A DNA stretch of 64,000 bases from Methylibium sp. (GTDB lineage: Bacteria; Pseudomonadota; Gammaproteobacteria; Burkholderiales; Burkholderiaceae_C), in assembly GCA_013824165.1 (NCBI GenBank), contig PNNH01000005.1, positions 1 to 64,000 on the forward strand, read 5' to 3'. Under the pieces are notes generated by a model. It did not search any database, was not told the DNA's origin, and saw only the letters and a program-made list of their open reading frames with translations. Within the stretch, counting starts at the first letter, position 1. Each line of letters starts with the position of its first letter. Shown in pieces: positions 27,247 to 37,048 of this stretch. The translations under genes and the position numbers were made by a program.

Positions 27247-30200
27247 ATGTGGTTCACCCGCGTTTCGATCCAGAACCCGGTCATGGCCGTGATGGTCATG
27301 CTGGCCTTCGTGGTGCTGGGTCTGTTCAGCTACCAGCGCCTGTCGGTGGACCAGTTCCCGAACATCGACTTCCCCACCGTGGTGGTGCAGATGGACTATC
27401 CGGGCGCCTCGCCTGAGATCGTCGAGGCCGAGGTCACGAAAAAGGTGGAGCAGGCCGTCAACACGGTGGCCGGCATCAGTTCGCTCTATTCGCGCTCCTA
27501 TGAGGGCAGCTCGGTGGTGATCGTCGAGTTCAACCTCGACATCGATGGCCGCAAGGCCGCCGAGGATGTGCGCGAGAAGGTGGCGCTGATGCGCCCCACG
27601 CTGCGCGACGAGGTCAAGGAGCCGCGCATCTCGCGCTTCGACCCGGCCAGCCAGCCGATCTTCAATGTGGCCGTGCTGGCCGATACCGGTGCGCAGATCG
27701 ACACGCAGGAGCTGACGCGCTGGTCGACCCAGGTGCTGCAGAAGCGGCTGGAGAACGTGCGCGGCGTCGGCTCAGTCAGCGTGGTGGGCGGGCTGCAGCG
27801 CCAGATCCAGATCCAGCTGCGCCCGGCCGCGATGGAGGCTTTGGGCATCACGGTCGACCAGGTGCTGGCTGCCGTGAAGAGCGAGAACCAGGAGCTGCCG
27901 CTGGGCACGCTGCAGTCGGCGCAGCAGGAGCGCGTGGTGCAGATCAATGCGCGGCTGAAGCGACCGGAGGATTTTCGCGGCATCGTGGTTGCCCGCAAGG
28001 CCGGCGCATCGATCAAGCTGTGGCAGGTGGCGGATGTGGTGGACGGGCCGCAGGAAGTCGAAAGCCTGGCGCTCTACAACGGGCAGCGCACCGTGCTGCT
28101 GTCGGTGCAGAAGAGCCAAGGCGAGAACACCATCGCCGTGGTCGACGGCCTGCAGGCGGCTCTCAAGGAAGCGCAGGTGCTGCTGCCCAAGGGCGTGAAG
28201 ACAGAGGTCAACCGCGACAACTCGCGCGCCATCCGCGTCTCGGTGGCCAACGTCAAGCAGACGCTGATTGAAGGCGCGCTGCTGACGGTGCTGATCGTGT
28301 TCCTGTTCCTGAACAGCTGGCGCTCCACCGTGATCACCGGCCTGACCTTGCCGATCGCGCTGATCGGCACGTTCCTGTTCATGTATGTGTTCGGCTTCAC
28401 CATCAACATGATCACGCTGATGGCGCTGAGCCTGTGCGTGGGCCTCTTGATCGACGATGCCATCGTGGTGCGCGAGAACATCGTGCGCCATGTGCAGATG
28501 GGCGCCAGCCCGCGCCAGGCGGCGCTGGACGGCACCGAGGAGATCGGCCTGGCGGTGTTGGCCACCACCTTTTCCATCGTCGCGGTGTTCCTGCCGATCG
28601 GCTTCATGGGCGGCATCGTCGGCAAGTTTTTCCACGAGTTCGGCATCACCATCGTCGCGGCGGTGCTGATCTCGATGTTCGTGTCCTTCACGCTGGACCC
28701 GATGCTGTCCAGCATCTGGCACGACCCGCAGGCGCATGGCGCCCACCGCGGCCCGCCGGTGACGCTGTACGACAAGACCCTGGGCCGCGTGACGCTGGCC
28801 TTCGACCGGTTCAGCGAATGGTTGTCGGCGTTGTACCAGGGCGTGCTGGCCTGGTCGCTGGTGCACAAAGGGGCCACGCTGGCGATCGCACTGGCCACGC
28901 TGCTGGCCAGCTGCGGCCTGGCCGGCTCGCTGGGCAAGGAGTTCGTGCCCAAGGCCGATCTGTCCGAGACCCAGATCAACTTCTACACGCCGGTCGGCTC
29001 CTCGCTGGAAGTGACCGAGGCGCGCGCGCGCCAGATCGACGCGGTGCTGCGCGCACTGCCCGAGGTGCGCTACACGGTGACCACCATCAACAGCGGTTTC
29101 GCGGCCGGCAAGATATATGGCTCGATCTATGTGCGGCTGACGGACCGCAAGGACCGGCAGCGCAGCGTCAACGATCTGGTGCTGCCGCTGCGCGAGCAAC
29201 TGGCCACGATTCCGGGCGTCACCATCACCAATATCGGCCAGACCGATCTGGGTGGCGCCAAGAGCCTGCAGTTCTCGATCCAGGGCGCCGACCTGAAAGA
29301 GCTGGAGCGTCTGTCCAAGACGGTGATGGCCAAGCTGGAGAAGATTCCTGGCCTGGTCGACCTGGATAGCACGCTGAAGCCCGACAAGCCGACCGTGGCG
29401 ATCGAGGTCAAGCGCGAGGCGGCGGCCGACGCCGGGCTCAACGTCAATGCGCTGGCGGGCACGCTGCGCACGCTGCTGGCCGGCACCACCGTGGGCAACT
29501 GGCGAGCGCCGGACGGCGAGAACTATGACGTGCTGCTGCGCCTGGCGCCGCAGGCCCGCGACAGCCTGGCCGATCTGCAGAACCTGCCGATCAATGTGGC
29601 TCCAGCGGCGGACGGCACACCGCGCGCTGTCCGCCTGTCCCAGGTGGCCGAAGTGCATGCCGCGACCGGCGCCAACCAGATCAACCGCCGCGACTTGAAC
29701 CGTGAGGTGCAGATCGATGGCAATGCACTGGGCCGCAGTGCGGGTGAAGTCTCGGCCGACATTAAGAAGGCACTGGACGAGACGCCGTTCCCTCCGGGCT
29801 ACCGCTACAGCTTCGGCGGCTCGACCAAGAACATGACCGAGTCCTTCCAGTACGCAGTGGGCGCACTGGCCCTGGCCATCGTCTTCATCTACATGATCCT
29901 GGCCAGCCAGTTCAAGAGCTTCCTGCAGCCGCTGGCGCTGATGAGTTCGCTGCCGCTGACCTTGATCGGTGTGGTCGGCGCGCTGCTGGCGTTCCGCTCG
30001 ACGCTGAACATGTTCTCCATCATCGGCATCGTGATGCTGATGGGCCTGGTGACCAAGAACGCCATCCTGCTGATCGACTTCGCGATCCGGGCCCGCGAGG
30101 GCGAGCATGGGCATGGCGTCGACAACGAACCGATGGGCCGCGAGGCCGCGCTGCTACGTGCGGCGGCCGTGCGGCTGCGGCCCATCCTGATGACCACGCT

Positions 30201-30429
30201 GGCGATGATCTTCGGCATGGTGCCGCTGGCCTTTGCCGTGTCCGAAGGGTCCGAGCAGCGCGCGCCGATGGGTCAGGCGGTGATTGGCGGTGTGATCACC
30301 TCTTCCGTGCTGACTCTGGTGGTGGTGCCGGTGATTTATTGCTACCTGGACGATCTGTCGGCCTGGCTGAAGCGCAAGTTCGCGCCGGCTGTGCCTGCCG
30401 AGGCGCCCGCAGGCCCTGGCGCGAAATAG
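27247..30429 (+). CDS. RND-family efflux transporter permease
   Basis: At 1060 residues with twelve predicted spans in the 1+5+1+5 arrangement and two large periplasmic loops, this is a full-length RND pump of the HAE family. Visible landmarks include FTRVSIQNPVMAVMVMLAFV at TM1, GLLIDDAIVVRENIVRH (the TM4 proton-relay aspartates), and RLRPILMTTLAMIFGMVPLA near TM11. The substrate cannot be read; the DD pair marks a proton-driven drug/solute exporter. It is paired with the adaptor 18 nt upstream; a tolC-like gene lies 1.1 kb downstream, after two unrelated genes. Confidence 0.94.
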   Translation: MWFTRVSIQNPVMAVMVMLAFVVLGLFSYQRLSVDQFPNIDFPTVVVQMDYPGASPEIVEAEVTKKVEQAVNTVAGISSLYSRSYEGSSVVIVEFNLDIDGRKAAEDVREKVALMRPTLRDEVKEPRISRFDPASQPIFNVAVLADTGAQIDTQELTRWSTQVLQKRLENVRGVGSVSVVGGLQRQIQIQLRPAAMEALGITVDQVLAAVKSENQELPLGTLQSAQQERVVQINARLKRPEDFRGIVVARKAGASIKLWQVADVVDGPQEVESLALYNGQRTVLLSVQKSQGENTIAVVDGLQAALKEAQVLLPKGVKTEVNRDNSRAIRVSVANVKQTLIEGALLTVLIVFLFLNSWRSTVITGLTLPIALIGTFLFMYVFGFTINMITLMALSLCVGLLIDDAIVVRENIVRHVQMGASPRQAALDGTEEIGLAVLATTFSIVAVFLPIGFMGGIVGKFFHEFGITIVAAVLISMFVSFTLDPMLSSIWHDPQAHGAHRGPPVTLYDKTLGRVTLAFDRFSEWLSALYQGVLAWSLVHKGATLAIALATLLASCGLAGSLGKEFVPKADLSETQINFYTPVGSSLEVTEARARQIDAVLRALPEVRYTVTTINSGFAAGKIYGSIYVRLTDRKDRQRSVNDLVLPLREQLATIPGVTITNIGQTDLGGAKSLQFSIQGADLKELERLSKTVMAKLEKIPGLVDLDSTLKPDKPTVAIEVKREAAADAGLNVNALAGTLRTLLAGTTVGNWRAPDGENYDVLLRLAPQARDSLADLQNLPINVAPAADGTPRAVRLSQVAEVHAATGANQINRRDLNREVQIDGNALGRSAGEVSADIKKALDETPFPPGYRYSFGGSTKNMTESFQYAVGALALAIVFIYMILASQFKSFLQPLALMSSLPLTLIGVVGALLAFRSTLNMFSIIGIVMLMGLVTKNAILLIDFAIRAREGEHGHGVDNEPMGREAALLRAAAVRLRPILMTTLAMIFGMVPLAFAVSEGSEQRAPMGQAVIGGVITSSVLTLVVVPVIYCYLDDLSAWLKRKFAPAVPAEAPAGPGAK

Positions 30430-30495
30430 AATCCCCCCAGTTTTCGGCGACCCGCAACTGGACAGCGTGCCGCCCGTACCCGAGGAAGAATCGAG

Positions 30496-31149
30496 ATGAA
30501 CGTCGAACAAGCCCGCTTCAACATGATCGAGCAGCAGATCCGCCCCTGGGATGTGCTTGATACCGAGGTGCTGGCCCTGTTGGCCGTGGTCAAGCGCGAG
30601 GACTTCGTGCCGGCGGCCTACCGCGCCATGGCCTTCACCGATTGCGAGCTGCCGCTGCCCGGCGGGCAGCAGATGCTGGCGCCGCGCGTCGAGGCGCGCC
30701 TGCTGCAGGAGTTGAAGGTGCAACGTCATGAGAAGGTGCTCGAGATCGGCGCCGGCTCCGGCTATATGGCGGCCTTGCTGGGCCATCGCGCCCAGCGTGT
30801 GATCACGCTGGAAAGCAAGGCCGAGCTGGCGCGTTTTGCCAGCGACAACCTGAAGCGCGCTGGTGCCACCAACGTGACCGTGCGCGAAGCCGATGGCGCG
30901 CAAGGCTTGGCGGCCGAAGCGCCGTTCGACGTCATACTGCTGTCGGGCTCGGTCGCCGAAGTGCCCCAGGTGCTGCTGGATCAGCTCAAGGTCGGCGGAC
31001 GCCTGGCCGCCATCGTCGGCGACGAGCCTGTGATGCGCGCGATGCTCTACACCCGCAGCGCCGAGCGCGAGTTCCGCTCGACGGTGCTGTTCGATACCGT
31101 GGCGGCGCGCCTGCAGGGCTTCGAGCAGCGCTCGGGCTTCGTCTTCTGA
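30496..31149 (+). CDS. Protein-L-isoaspartate O-methyltransferase family protein
   Basis: The 217-residue protein starts with FNMIEQQIRPWDVLD and has the SAM-binding motif I VLEIGAGSGYMAALLG, with VITLESKAELA as the acidic-loop strand and FDVILLSGSVAEVP later. This is the Pcm superfamily; the betaproteobacterial subgroup next to tolC-like genes is commonly annotated as Pcm, but it lacks some residues of the E. coli enzyme, so isoaspartyl repair is probable rather than certain. GAGGAAGAATCGAG precedes the ATG. Followed at 13 nt by the rhodanese gene. Confidence 0.8.
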   Translation: MNVEQARFNMIEQQIRPWDVLDTEVLALLAVVKREDFVPAAYRAMAFTDCELPLPGGQQMLAPRVEARLLQELKVQRHEKVLEIGAGSGYMAALLGHRAQRVITLESKAELARFASDNLKRAGATNVTVREADGAQGLAAEAPFDVILLSGSVAEVPQVLLDQLKVGGRLAAIVGDEPVMRAMLYTRSAEREFRSTVLFDTVAARLQGFEQRSGFVF

Positions 31150-31162
31150 GATAACAGCGTCG

Positions 31163-31504
31163 ATGCCGACCCAGCTGAGTTGCTCCGAGGTGTTGAGCCG
31201 CTGCACTGGTCAGGCGGGCTTGCCGCCACCGCTGCTGCTTGACGTGCGCCAGCCCTGGGAAGCCGAGCTGGCCCGCATCCGCATCGAGGGCGTGACCGAA
31301 CGCCTGATCCCGATGGGTGAGCTGGTCCAGCGCCTGGACGAGCTCGATCCGCTGCAGCCTGTCGTCTGCTATTGCCATCACGGCGTGCGAAGTCTGCAGG
31401 TCGTCGCATTTCTCGAGCGCCAGGGCTTCGAATCGGTCTATAACCTCGCCGGCGGCATCGACGCCTGGTCCAGCGAGATCGATCCGTCGCTGCCTCGATA
31501 CTGA
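31163..31504 (+). CDS. Single-domain rhodanese (GlpE-like)
   Basis: The 113-residue protein is one rhodanese domain: LLDVRQPWEAELARIRIEGV at the start, MGELVQRLDELD, and active-site loop VVCYCHHGVRSLQVVAFLE with a catalytic cysteine, ending YNLAGGIDAWS. It would transfer sulfane sulfur from thiosulfate or persulfides to cyanide or thiols. It lies between the pcm-like gene (13 nt) and the tolC-like gene (45 nt), and probably shares their transcript. A link to the sox genes 14 kb away is not evident. Confidence 0.86.
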   Translation: MPTQLSCSEVLSRCTGQAGLPPPLLLDVRQPWEAELARIRIEGVTERLIPMGELVQRLDELDPLQPVVCYCHHGVRSLQVVAFLERQGFESVYNLAGGIDAWSSEIDPSLPRY

Positions 31505-31549
31505 ATGCCAAGACCCACAACACAACAACCCCTGCTGCGAGGAATCCTC

Positions 31550-32905
31550 ATGCCTGCTGACCACAAGACGCCCAAGCGCGCGAACGCGCTGTGGCGCATG
31601 AGCCGTCTCTCCCTGGCCCTGGCGCTGACGCTGAGCGCTGGCTCTGCGGTGCACGCCCAGAGCCTGCTTGAGGTCTACGAAGCGGCCCGTGCCTATGACG
31701 CTACCTATCTGGCAGCACGCGCGCAGGCTGATTCGAGCCAGTACCGGGCGGCTCAGGCCGATGCGCTGAATCGTCCGACCCTGGGCGTGGGCGTCACCGG
31801 CACTCGGGCTGAGACCGATCTGCCCCGGCTGCCCAACCGGGTTGACACGACGACAGTGCAGGCCGGCTTGAGCGCCAAGTACGCGCTGTACAACCGCGCC
31901 AACCGCTTCAGCATCGACCAGGCACAACGCAGCCTGGGCATCGCGCTGGCCGATCTGGAAGCCGCTGAGCAGGATCTGATCGTGCGCGTGGCGCAGGCCT
32001 ATTTCGACGTGCTGGCCGCACAGGACGTGCTGGGCACCACCAAGGCGAACAAGACGGCCATCGCCGAGCAGCTGGCGTCGGCCAAGCGGAATTTCGAGGT
32101 CGGCACCGCCACGATCACCGATACGCGTGAGGCGCAGGCCAGCTTCGACCGCGCCACGGCGCGCGAGATCGCGGCCGACAACGATCTGCGCGTCAAGCGC
32201 GTGGCGCTGGACCAGATCGTGGGCCGCCTGGGCGTGGCGCCCAAGCCGCTGGCCCAGCCGGTGGCGCTGCCGGCGGTGACGCCGACGACGGTCGACCCCT
32301 GGGTCAGCCAGGCCGACGAGCAACATCCGCTGGTGCGCAAGGCCAAGCTGGGCCTGGAAGTGGCACGCTTGGAGACCGGCAAGGCCCGCGCGGCGGAAGC
32401 GCCGACGGTGGACTTGACCGGCACGCTGGCCAGCACCAATGCCCGCGGCGCTGGCGCCACGGTGCCCGGCACCACCGGCGTGGCCAGCGTGGGTGTGGCA
32501 CTTAATATGCCGCTCTACACCGGCGGTGCCACCGGCAATCGCATCAAGGAAACGGTGGCCCTGGAGGAGCGCTCGCGCAACGATCTTGAATTCGCCCGTC
32601 GCGCCGTCACCGAGAACACCAAGCGTGCTTTCTTCGGCGTGCAGTCCGGGCTGGCGCAGGTGAAGGCGCTGGAAGCCGCTGAGTCTTCAAGCCGCCTGGC
32701 CCTGGAGGCCACGCAGCTGGGCTACAAGGTCGGTGTGCGCGTCAACCTGGACGTGCTGAATGCGCAGACCCAGCTGTTCTCGACCCAGAGTGATCTGGCC
32801 AAGGCCCGCTATGACGTCGTGCTGACCGGCCTGAAGCTGCGTCAGGCCAGCGGCCAGCTCAAGCCCGAGGACGTGGCGGCGGTCAACCAGTTGCTGGCCA
32901 AGTAA
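31550..32905 (+). CDS. TolC-family outer-membrane channel protein
   Basis: From the ATG at 31550 (preceded by GAGGAATCC) the product is 451 residues with a signal peptide (MSRLSLALALTLSAGSAVHA, cleavage before QSLLEVYE). The mature protein shows the two-fold OEP repeat: LLEVYEAARAYDATYLAARA, LIVRVAQAYFDVLAAQDVLG, and later PLYTGGATGNRIKETVALEE with LGYKVGVRVNLDVLNAQTQL. TolC is the outer-membrane exit duct for RND pumps and type I secretion. It may serve the RND pair upstream. A hairpin follows its stop. Confidence 0.9.
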   Translation: MPADHKTPKRANALWRMSRLSLALALTLSAGSAVHAQSLLEVYEAARAYDATYLAARAQADSSQYRAAQADALNRPTLGVGVTGTRAETDLPRLPNRVDTTTVQAGLSAKYALYNRANRFSIDQAQRSLGIALADLEAAEQDLIVRVAQAYFDVLAAQDVLGTTKANKTAIAEQLASAKRNFEVGTATITDTREAQASFDRATAREIAADNDLRVKRVALDQIVGRLGVAPKPLAQPVALPAVTPTTVDPWVSQADEQHPLVRKAKLGLEVARLETGKARAAEAPTVDLTGTLASTNARGAGATVPGTTGVASVGVALNMPLYTGGATGNRIKETVALEERSRNDLEFARRAVTENTKRAFFGVQSGLAQVKALEAAESSSRLALEATQLGYKVGVRVNLDVLNAQTQLFSTQSDLAKARYDVVLTGLKLRQASGQLKPEDVAAVNQLLAK

Positions 32906-32932
32906 GCCGCGCAGCCCACCTGCAAGTCCCGC

Positions 32933-32973
32933 AGGGCCTGCACCGCGACGCGGTGGCCGGCCCTGGTCTTTTT
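32933..32973 (+). terminator. Rho-independent terminator-like hairpin after tolC-like gene
   Basis: CACCGC-GAC-GCGGTG, flanked by GGCC/GGCC pairing (AGGGCC...GGCCCT), forms a stem followed by TCTTTTT at 32967-32973. It lies 28 nt after the tolC-like stop and before yaaA. The T-run is about 9 nt past the outer stem, slightly loose for a canonical terminator. Confidence 0.55.
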
Positions 32974-33019
32974 GAGGCCCCGCAACAGCGGCGCGTCAGG
33001 GCGGGCAAAATCTGACCCC

Positions 33020-33802
33020 ATGCTCTATTTGCTTTCGCCTGCCAAGTCGCTGGACTACGAGACCGCGGTACCGCCCAACGTGCTCAAGCACGCCACCGAG
33101 CCGCAATTCCTGCCCCAGTCGGCCGAGCTGATCGATGTGCTCAGGCGCAAGACGCCGGCCGAGATCGCCACGCTGATGGATCTGTCCGAAGCACTGTCGG
33201 CGTTGAATGTGGGCCGCTATCAGGCCTGGGAACCGCAGTTCACCGACGCCAACAGCAAGCCAGCGGTGCTGGCATTCAACGGCGATGTCTATGCAGGTCT
33301 GGAGGCCGGCACGCTGAGCCTGGCGCAGCTGAAATGGGCGCAGCAGCATCTGGCCATTCTGTCCGGCCTGTACGGCGTGCTGCGTCCGCTGGACCGCATG
33401 CAACCCTACCGCCTGGAGATGGGCACCCGCCTGGCGACGCCGCGCGGTGGCACGCTCTACGCTTTCTGGGGCGACCTGCTGGCCGAGCACCTGAACGCGA
33501 GGGCGGCCGCTCATCAGGTGCCGGTGATCGTCAACCTAGCCTCGCAGGAATACTTCAAGGCTGCCGACCGCAAGGCCTTGCGGCCGCGCGTGATCGAGTG
33601 CCAGTTCGAGGATTGGAAGAACGGGCAGTTCAAGATCATCAGCTTCTTCGCCAAGCGCGCCCGCGGCCTGATGGCGCGGTTCTGCGTCGAGCACCAGATC
33701 GACACACCGGCCGGCCTGCAGGGCTTTGACCTGGAGGGCTACCGCTACCAGCCCGAACTGTCCACGCCCGAGCGCCTGTTGTTCCGGCGCAAGCTGGTCT
33801 GA
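33020..33802 (+). CDS. yaaA: Peroxide stress protein YaaA
   Basis: The 260-residue protein has the family start MLYLLSPAKSLDYETAVPP and conserved LNVGRYQAWEPQF, AFNGDVYAGLEAGTLS, LSGLYGVLRPLDRMQPYRLE and FFAKRARGLMARF. E. coli YaaA limits free iron and DNA damage under peroxide stress. ATG at 33020 is where homology begins; an in-frame start 16 codons upstream lies in the terminator region. Followed at 16 nt by the prolyl-4-hydroxylase-like gene. Confidence 0.93.
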   Translation: MLYLLSPAKSLDYETAVPPNVLKHATEPQFLPQSAELIDVLRRKTPAEIATLMDLSEALSALNVGRYQAWEPQFTDANSKPAVLAFNGDVYAGLEAGTLSLAQLKWAQQHLAILSGLYGVLRPLDRMQPYRLEMGTRLATPRGGTLYAFWGDLLAEHLNARAAAHQVPVIVNLASQEYFKAADRKALRPRVIECQFEDWKNGQFKIISFFAKRARGLMARFCVEHQIDTPAGLQGFDLEGYRYQPELSTPERLLFRRKLV

Positions 33803-33818
33803 AGGCAGAATATTCGGC

Positions 33819-34670
33819 ATGAACACACAAGTGATCACGCCGGAGCTGCGGCACTGGATCGTCGAGCAGAACCAGGCCGGCGTTCCGCCGGAAAGGGTCA
33901 TGGCCTCGATGCGGGCCAGCGGCTGGGACGAGACGGTGGCGCAGCGCGCGCTGGAGCAGGTGTTGGCTGGTGTCGTGCAGGAGCAGGAGCCAGGGAGCCC
34001 GGTGATTCCGGAGCAAACCCTGCCTGAGCCTGCCTTGAGTGGCCAGCCTTCGCGCATTTGGGCGGGTGATCGTGATGTCAAGATCCTGCTCACCGCGCGC
34101 AAGCCTCGCCTGGTGGTCTTTGGCGGCCTGCTGTCTGACGAGGAGTGCGAGGAGTTACGCGCGGCTGCTGCGCCGCGGCTTTCGCGTTCCGAGACGGTGG
34201 CCGAGCGTAGCGACGGCAGCGAGGTGAATGCCGCGCGCACCAGCCAAGGCATGTTCTTCGGGCGCTCCGAGAACGACATCTGTGCCCGCATCGAAGCGCG
34301 CATTGCCCATCTGCTCAATTGGCCGGCCGAGAATGGTGAAGGCCTTCAGGTTCTGCGTTATGCCCCCGGCGCCGAATATCTGCCGCACTATGACTACTTC
34401 GATCCCGCGCTGGCCAGCACCGAAGCCATCATCCAGCGTGGCGGCCAGCGTGTGGCCACCCTGGTGATGTATCTGAACACCCCGACACGTGGCGGCGGCA
34501 CCATCTTTCCGGATGTGGGCCTGGAAGTGGCGCCGATCAAGGGCAATGCGGTGTTCTTTAGCTATGCCCAGCCGCATCCCAGCAGCATGACCCTGCATGG
34601 CGGCTCGCCGGTGCTGGAGGGCGAGAAGTGGGTGGCCACCAAATGGCTGCGCTGGCGCGAGTTCGACTGA
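33819..34670 (+). CDS. 2-oxoglutarate/Fe(II) oxygenase, prolyl-4-hydroxylase-like
   Basis: The 283-residue protein has an N-terminal helical extension (about 1-85) and a C-terminal P4Hc domain: LVVFGGLLSDEECEELRAAA, iron-binding HxD in YLPHYDYFDP, LNTPTRGGGTIFPDVGLEV, and the second iron histidine plus 2-oxoglutarate lysine/arginine near MTLHGGSPVLEGEKWVATKW. Bacterial members hydroxylate prolines in targets such as EF-Tu, or free peptides. The substrate here is unknown. It lies next to yaaA on the same strand; its stop is 27 nt from the convergent lrp-type gene. Confidence 0.88.
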   Translation: MNTQVITPELRHWIVEQNQAGVPPERVMASMRASGWDETVAQRALEQVLAGVVQEQEPGSPVIPEQTLPEPALSGQPSRIWAGDRDVKILLTARKPRLVVFGGLLSDEECEELRAAAAPRLSRSETVAERSDGSEVNAARTSQGMFFGRSENDICARIEARIAHLLNWPAENGEGLQVLRYAPGAEYLPHYDYFDPALASTEAIIQRGGQRVATLVMYLNTPTRGGGTIFPDVGLEVAPIKGNAVFFSYAQPHPSSMTLHGGSPVLEGEKWVATKWLRWREFD

Positions 34671-34697
34671 AGCGTCCGCACGGCCTGCCAGCCGCCT

Positions 34698-35159
34698 TCA
34701 GCGCCTGAGCGGCAACTGGCTCTGCTTGAGCTGGCGCAGCACGAAGCTGCTCTTGCTGTGGCGTATGCCCGGGATCTTGTAGAGCCGTTCGCGCAGCAGG
34801 CGCTCGTAGTCGCGCGTGTCCGAGACGGCGATGCGCACGTAGTAGTCGTAGTCACCTGAAACCAGGAAGGCTTCGATCACTTCCGGTATCTGCTCTAGCG
34901 CGCGGCCGAACTCGAACAGCGCCTCGTCGGAGTGGTTGTCCAGCGTCACATGCACGATGACGGTGTCCGCCAGGCCCAGCTTGGCGGCGTTGACGCGCAC
35001 CGAGTAGCCCTCGATCACGCCAGCCTCTTCCATACGCTTGATGCGCGTCCAGCAAGGTGAACTGGTGAGGCCGACTTGCTGGCTGATTTCCTGCAGGCTG
35101 GTGCGGGCATCGCGCTGCAGCACTTCCAGGATGGCAAGGTCGAATTTGTCGAGCTTCAT
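34698..35159 (-). CDS. Lrp/AsnC-family transcriptional regulator
   Basis: The 153-residue protein begins with an AsnC-type HTH (KLDKFDLAILEVLQRDARTS, LQEISQQVGLTSSPCWTRIK) followed by a RAM ligand domain (VIEGYSVRVNAAKLGL, IPEVIEAFLVSGDYDYYVRI). The SPCWTRIKRMEEAGVI segment is the Lrp-type recognition helix and wing. It is divergent from the acetolactate synthase gene, and Lrp is a known regulator of branched-chain synthesis, so it probably controls that gene in response to leucine or another amino acid (inference). Start at 35159; an in-frame start 21 codons upstream lies in the AT-rich intergenic region. Confidence 0.9.
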   Translation of the reverse strand: MKLDKFDLAILEVLQRDARTSLQEISQQVGLTSSPCWTRIKRMEEAGVIEGYSVRVNAAKLGLADTVIVHVTLDNHSDEALFEFGRALEQIPEVIEAFLVSGDYDYYVRIAVSDTRDYERLLRERLYKIPGIRHSKSSFVLRQLKQSQLPLRR

Positions 35160-35259
35160 GCTGCGGATGGTTTTCTGTGAAGAAGGATTTTCTGATTCTC
35201 TGCGAGTCTGCGGCAAATTCAAAAACCTTTACTGAAGGCTGTCGGGCACAGTTCGGGGC

Positions 35260-37014
35260 ATGTCACAAGCCCCTATCGAATCTCTTCCCCGGTCCGCTGC
35301 GCGGCTGCCTCGCAACGGTGCCGAGGCGCTGGTGGCCAGTCTGCTGGCGCTCGGTGTCGATACCGTGTTCGGCTATCCCGGCGGCGCCGTGCTGCCGCTG
35401 TATGACGCGTTGCATGCCGAGCCGCGCCTGCGGCATGTACTGGTGCGCCACGAGCAGGCGGCTGTCCACGCAGCGCAGGGCTATGCGCGCAGCACCGGAA
35501 AGGTCGGCGTGGTCTTCGTGACCTCGGGGCCGGGCATGAGTAACACGACGACCGGCTTGCTCGATGCGTTGTGCGATTCGATTCCGGTGTTGTGCATCAG
35601 CGGTCAGGTGGCCACCAGCGTCATCGGCACCGATGCCTTTCAGGAATGTGATGCGCTGGGTATTTCCAAGCCGGTGACCAAGTGGAATATGCAGCTGCGA
35701 GATGTGGATGCGATTCCCGCCTGTGTCGCAGAAGCGCTGCGGCGCTCGGCCGGCGGGCGGCCTGGCCCGGTCCTGCTGGACTTCCCGAAGGATGTGCAGC
35801 TGCAGGCGCTGGGCCGCTGGTCTGCGCCATCGGCAGCGACGCCGATGCACCCGGCGCCATCGGCGGTGCAGATCGAGGCGGCGCTGGCGCTGCTGCACGC
35901 CGCGCAGCGCCCGGTGTTCTACGGCGGTGGCGGGCTGATCAACTCAGGCGTCCAGGCCTGCAGCGCCTTTGCGGCGCTGGTCCGGGCCAGTGGCGCACCC
36001 TGCACCCTGACGCTTATGGGCCTGGGCGCGTTCCCGGCTGATGATCCGCAGTGCCTGGGCATGCTGGGCATGCATGGCACCCTGGAAGCCAATCTGGCCA
36101 TGCATCAGGCGGATCTCATCATCTGCGTCGGTGCGCGCTTTGATGATCGCGTGACAGGGCGGCTGGATGCGTTCAGCCCACACGCGCAGGTGATTCATCT
36201 CGATATCGATCCGCGTTCGGTCGGCAAGGTGCGGGCTGCTCAGGTCGGACTGCTGGGTGATTGCGAGGCCAGCCTGCACGCATTGCTGGCCGGCTGGCGT
36301 GGCGGGCAGGACTTGTCGGCATGGTGGACGCGTATCGAAGGCTGGCGGCGGGAGCAGTCGCTGGCTTTCGATGACCGTCAGGATTGCATCCTGCCGCAGG
36401 CCTTGCTGAGCCGGCTTGATGCGGCACTGACGGGCCGAGACGCGATTGTGTCGACGGACGTCGGGCAGCATCAGATGTGGGCGGCGCAGCATCTGAAACA
36501 GCGGCGTCCCGGTCGTTGGTTGAGTTCGGGCGGCGCCGGCACCATGGGCTACGGCCTGCCGGCGGCGATCGGCGCGCAGATCGCGCATCCCGCGGCGCTG
36601 ACGGTTTGTGTCAGTGGCGATGCCTCGGTGCTGATGAACATCCAGGAGATGTCCACCGCGATGCAGCATCGCACGCCGGTCAAGCTGGTGCTTTGCAATA
36701 ACGGTCGCATGGGCATGGTCAGGCAATGGCAGGAACTGATCCATGGCGGCCGGCTGAGCCACAGCTATACCGAAGCCTTGCCGGATTTCGTGGCACTGGC
36801 ACGCGCCTTTGGCTGGCAGGCACGCAGGGTCGAGCTGCGGGCTGAACTAGATGCAGCCCTGGACGAATGCCTGCGCAGCGCCGGCCCGTTCTTTCTCGAT
36901 GTCGCAGTGTCGGCGCAGGAAAACTGCTTTCCGATGATGCCGGCCGGCGCAGCTCACAACGAGATCTGGCTGGGGCGTGATCGGCCGTATCTCGGCCCAT
37001 CGGCAAATGGCTGA
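35260..37014 (+). CDS. Acetolactate synthase large-subunit-like ThDP enzyme
   Basis: At 584 residues this is a full AHAS catalytic chain: [16 protein letters not shown] and [17 protein letters not shown] in the N-terminal domain (catalytic glutamate), [17 protein letters not shown], and the ThDP site [17 protein letters not shown] with [14 protein letters not shown]. These AHAS-specific segments favour pyruvate to 2-acetolactate, the first step to valine and leucine, over other ThDP reactions. No ilvH/ilvN small subunit and no ilvC is adjacent. It is divergent from the Lrp-type regulator. A bidirectional terminator follows. Confidence 0.87.
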   Translation: MSQAPIESLPRSAARLPRNGAEALVASLLALGVDTVFGYPGGAVLPLYDALHAEPRLRHVLVRHEQAAVHAAQGYARSTGKVGVVFVTSGPGMSNTTTGLLDALCDSIPVLCISGQVATSVIGTDAFQECDALGISKPVTKWNMQLRDVDAIPACVAEALRRSAGGRPGPVLLDFPKDVQLQALGRWSAPSAATPMHPAPSAVQIEAALALLHAAQRPVFYGGGGLINSGVQACSAFAALVRASGAPCTLTLMGLGAFPADDPQCLGMLGMHGTLEANLAMHQADLIICVGARFDDRVTGRLDAFSPHAQVIHLDIDPRSVGKVRAAQVGLLGDCEASLHALLAGWRGGQDLSAWWTRIEGWRREQSLAFDDRQDCILPQALLSRLDAALTGRDAIVSTDVGQHQMWAAQHLKQRRPGRWLSSGGAGTMGYGLPAAIGAQIAHPAALTVCVSGDASVLMNIQEMSTAMQHRTPVKLVLCNNGRMGMVRQWQELIHGGRLSHSYTEALPDFVALARAFGWQARRVELRAELDAALDECLRSAGPFFLDVAVSAQENCFPMMPAGAAHNEIWLGRDRPYLGPSANG

Positions 37015-37048
37015 TCCGGCCGCTGACGCTCAAGCTGCCCTGAAACGA

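Noticed and set aside
27772-30114. 780-codon open frame antisense to the RND permease gene
   Set aside because: Same reason: shadow of a long real gene, rich in His, Gln and Arg, without motifs.
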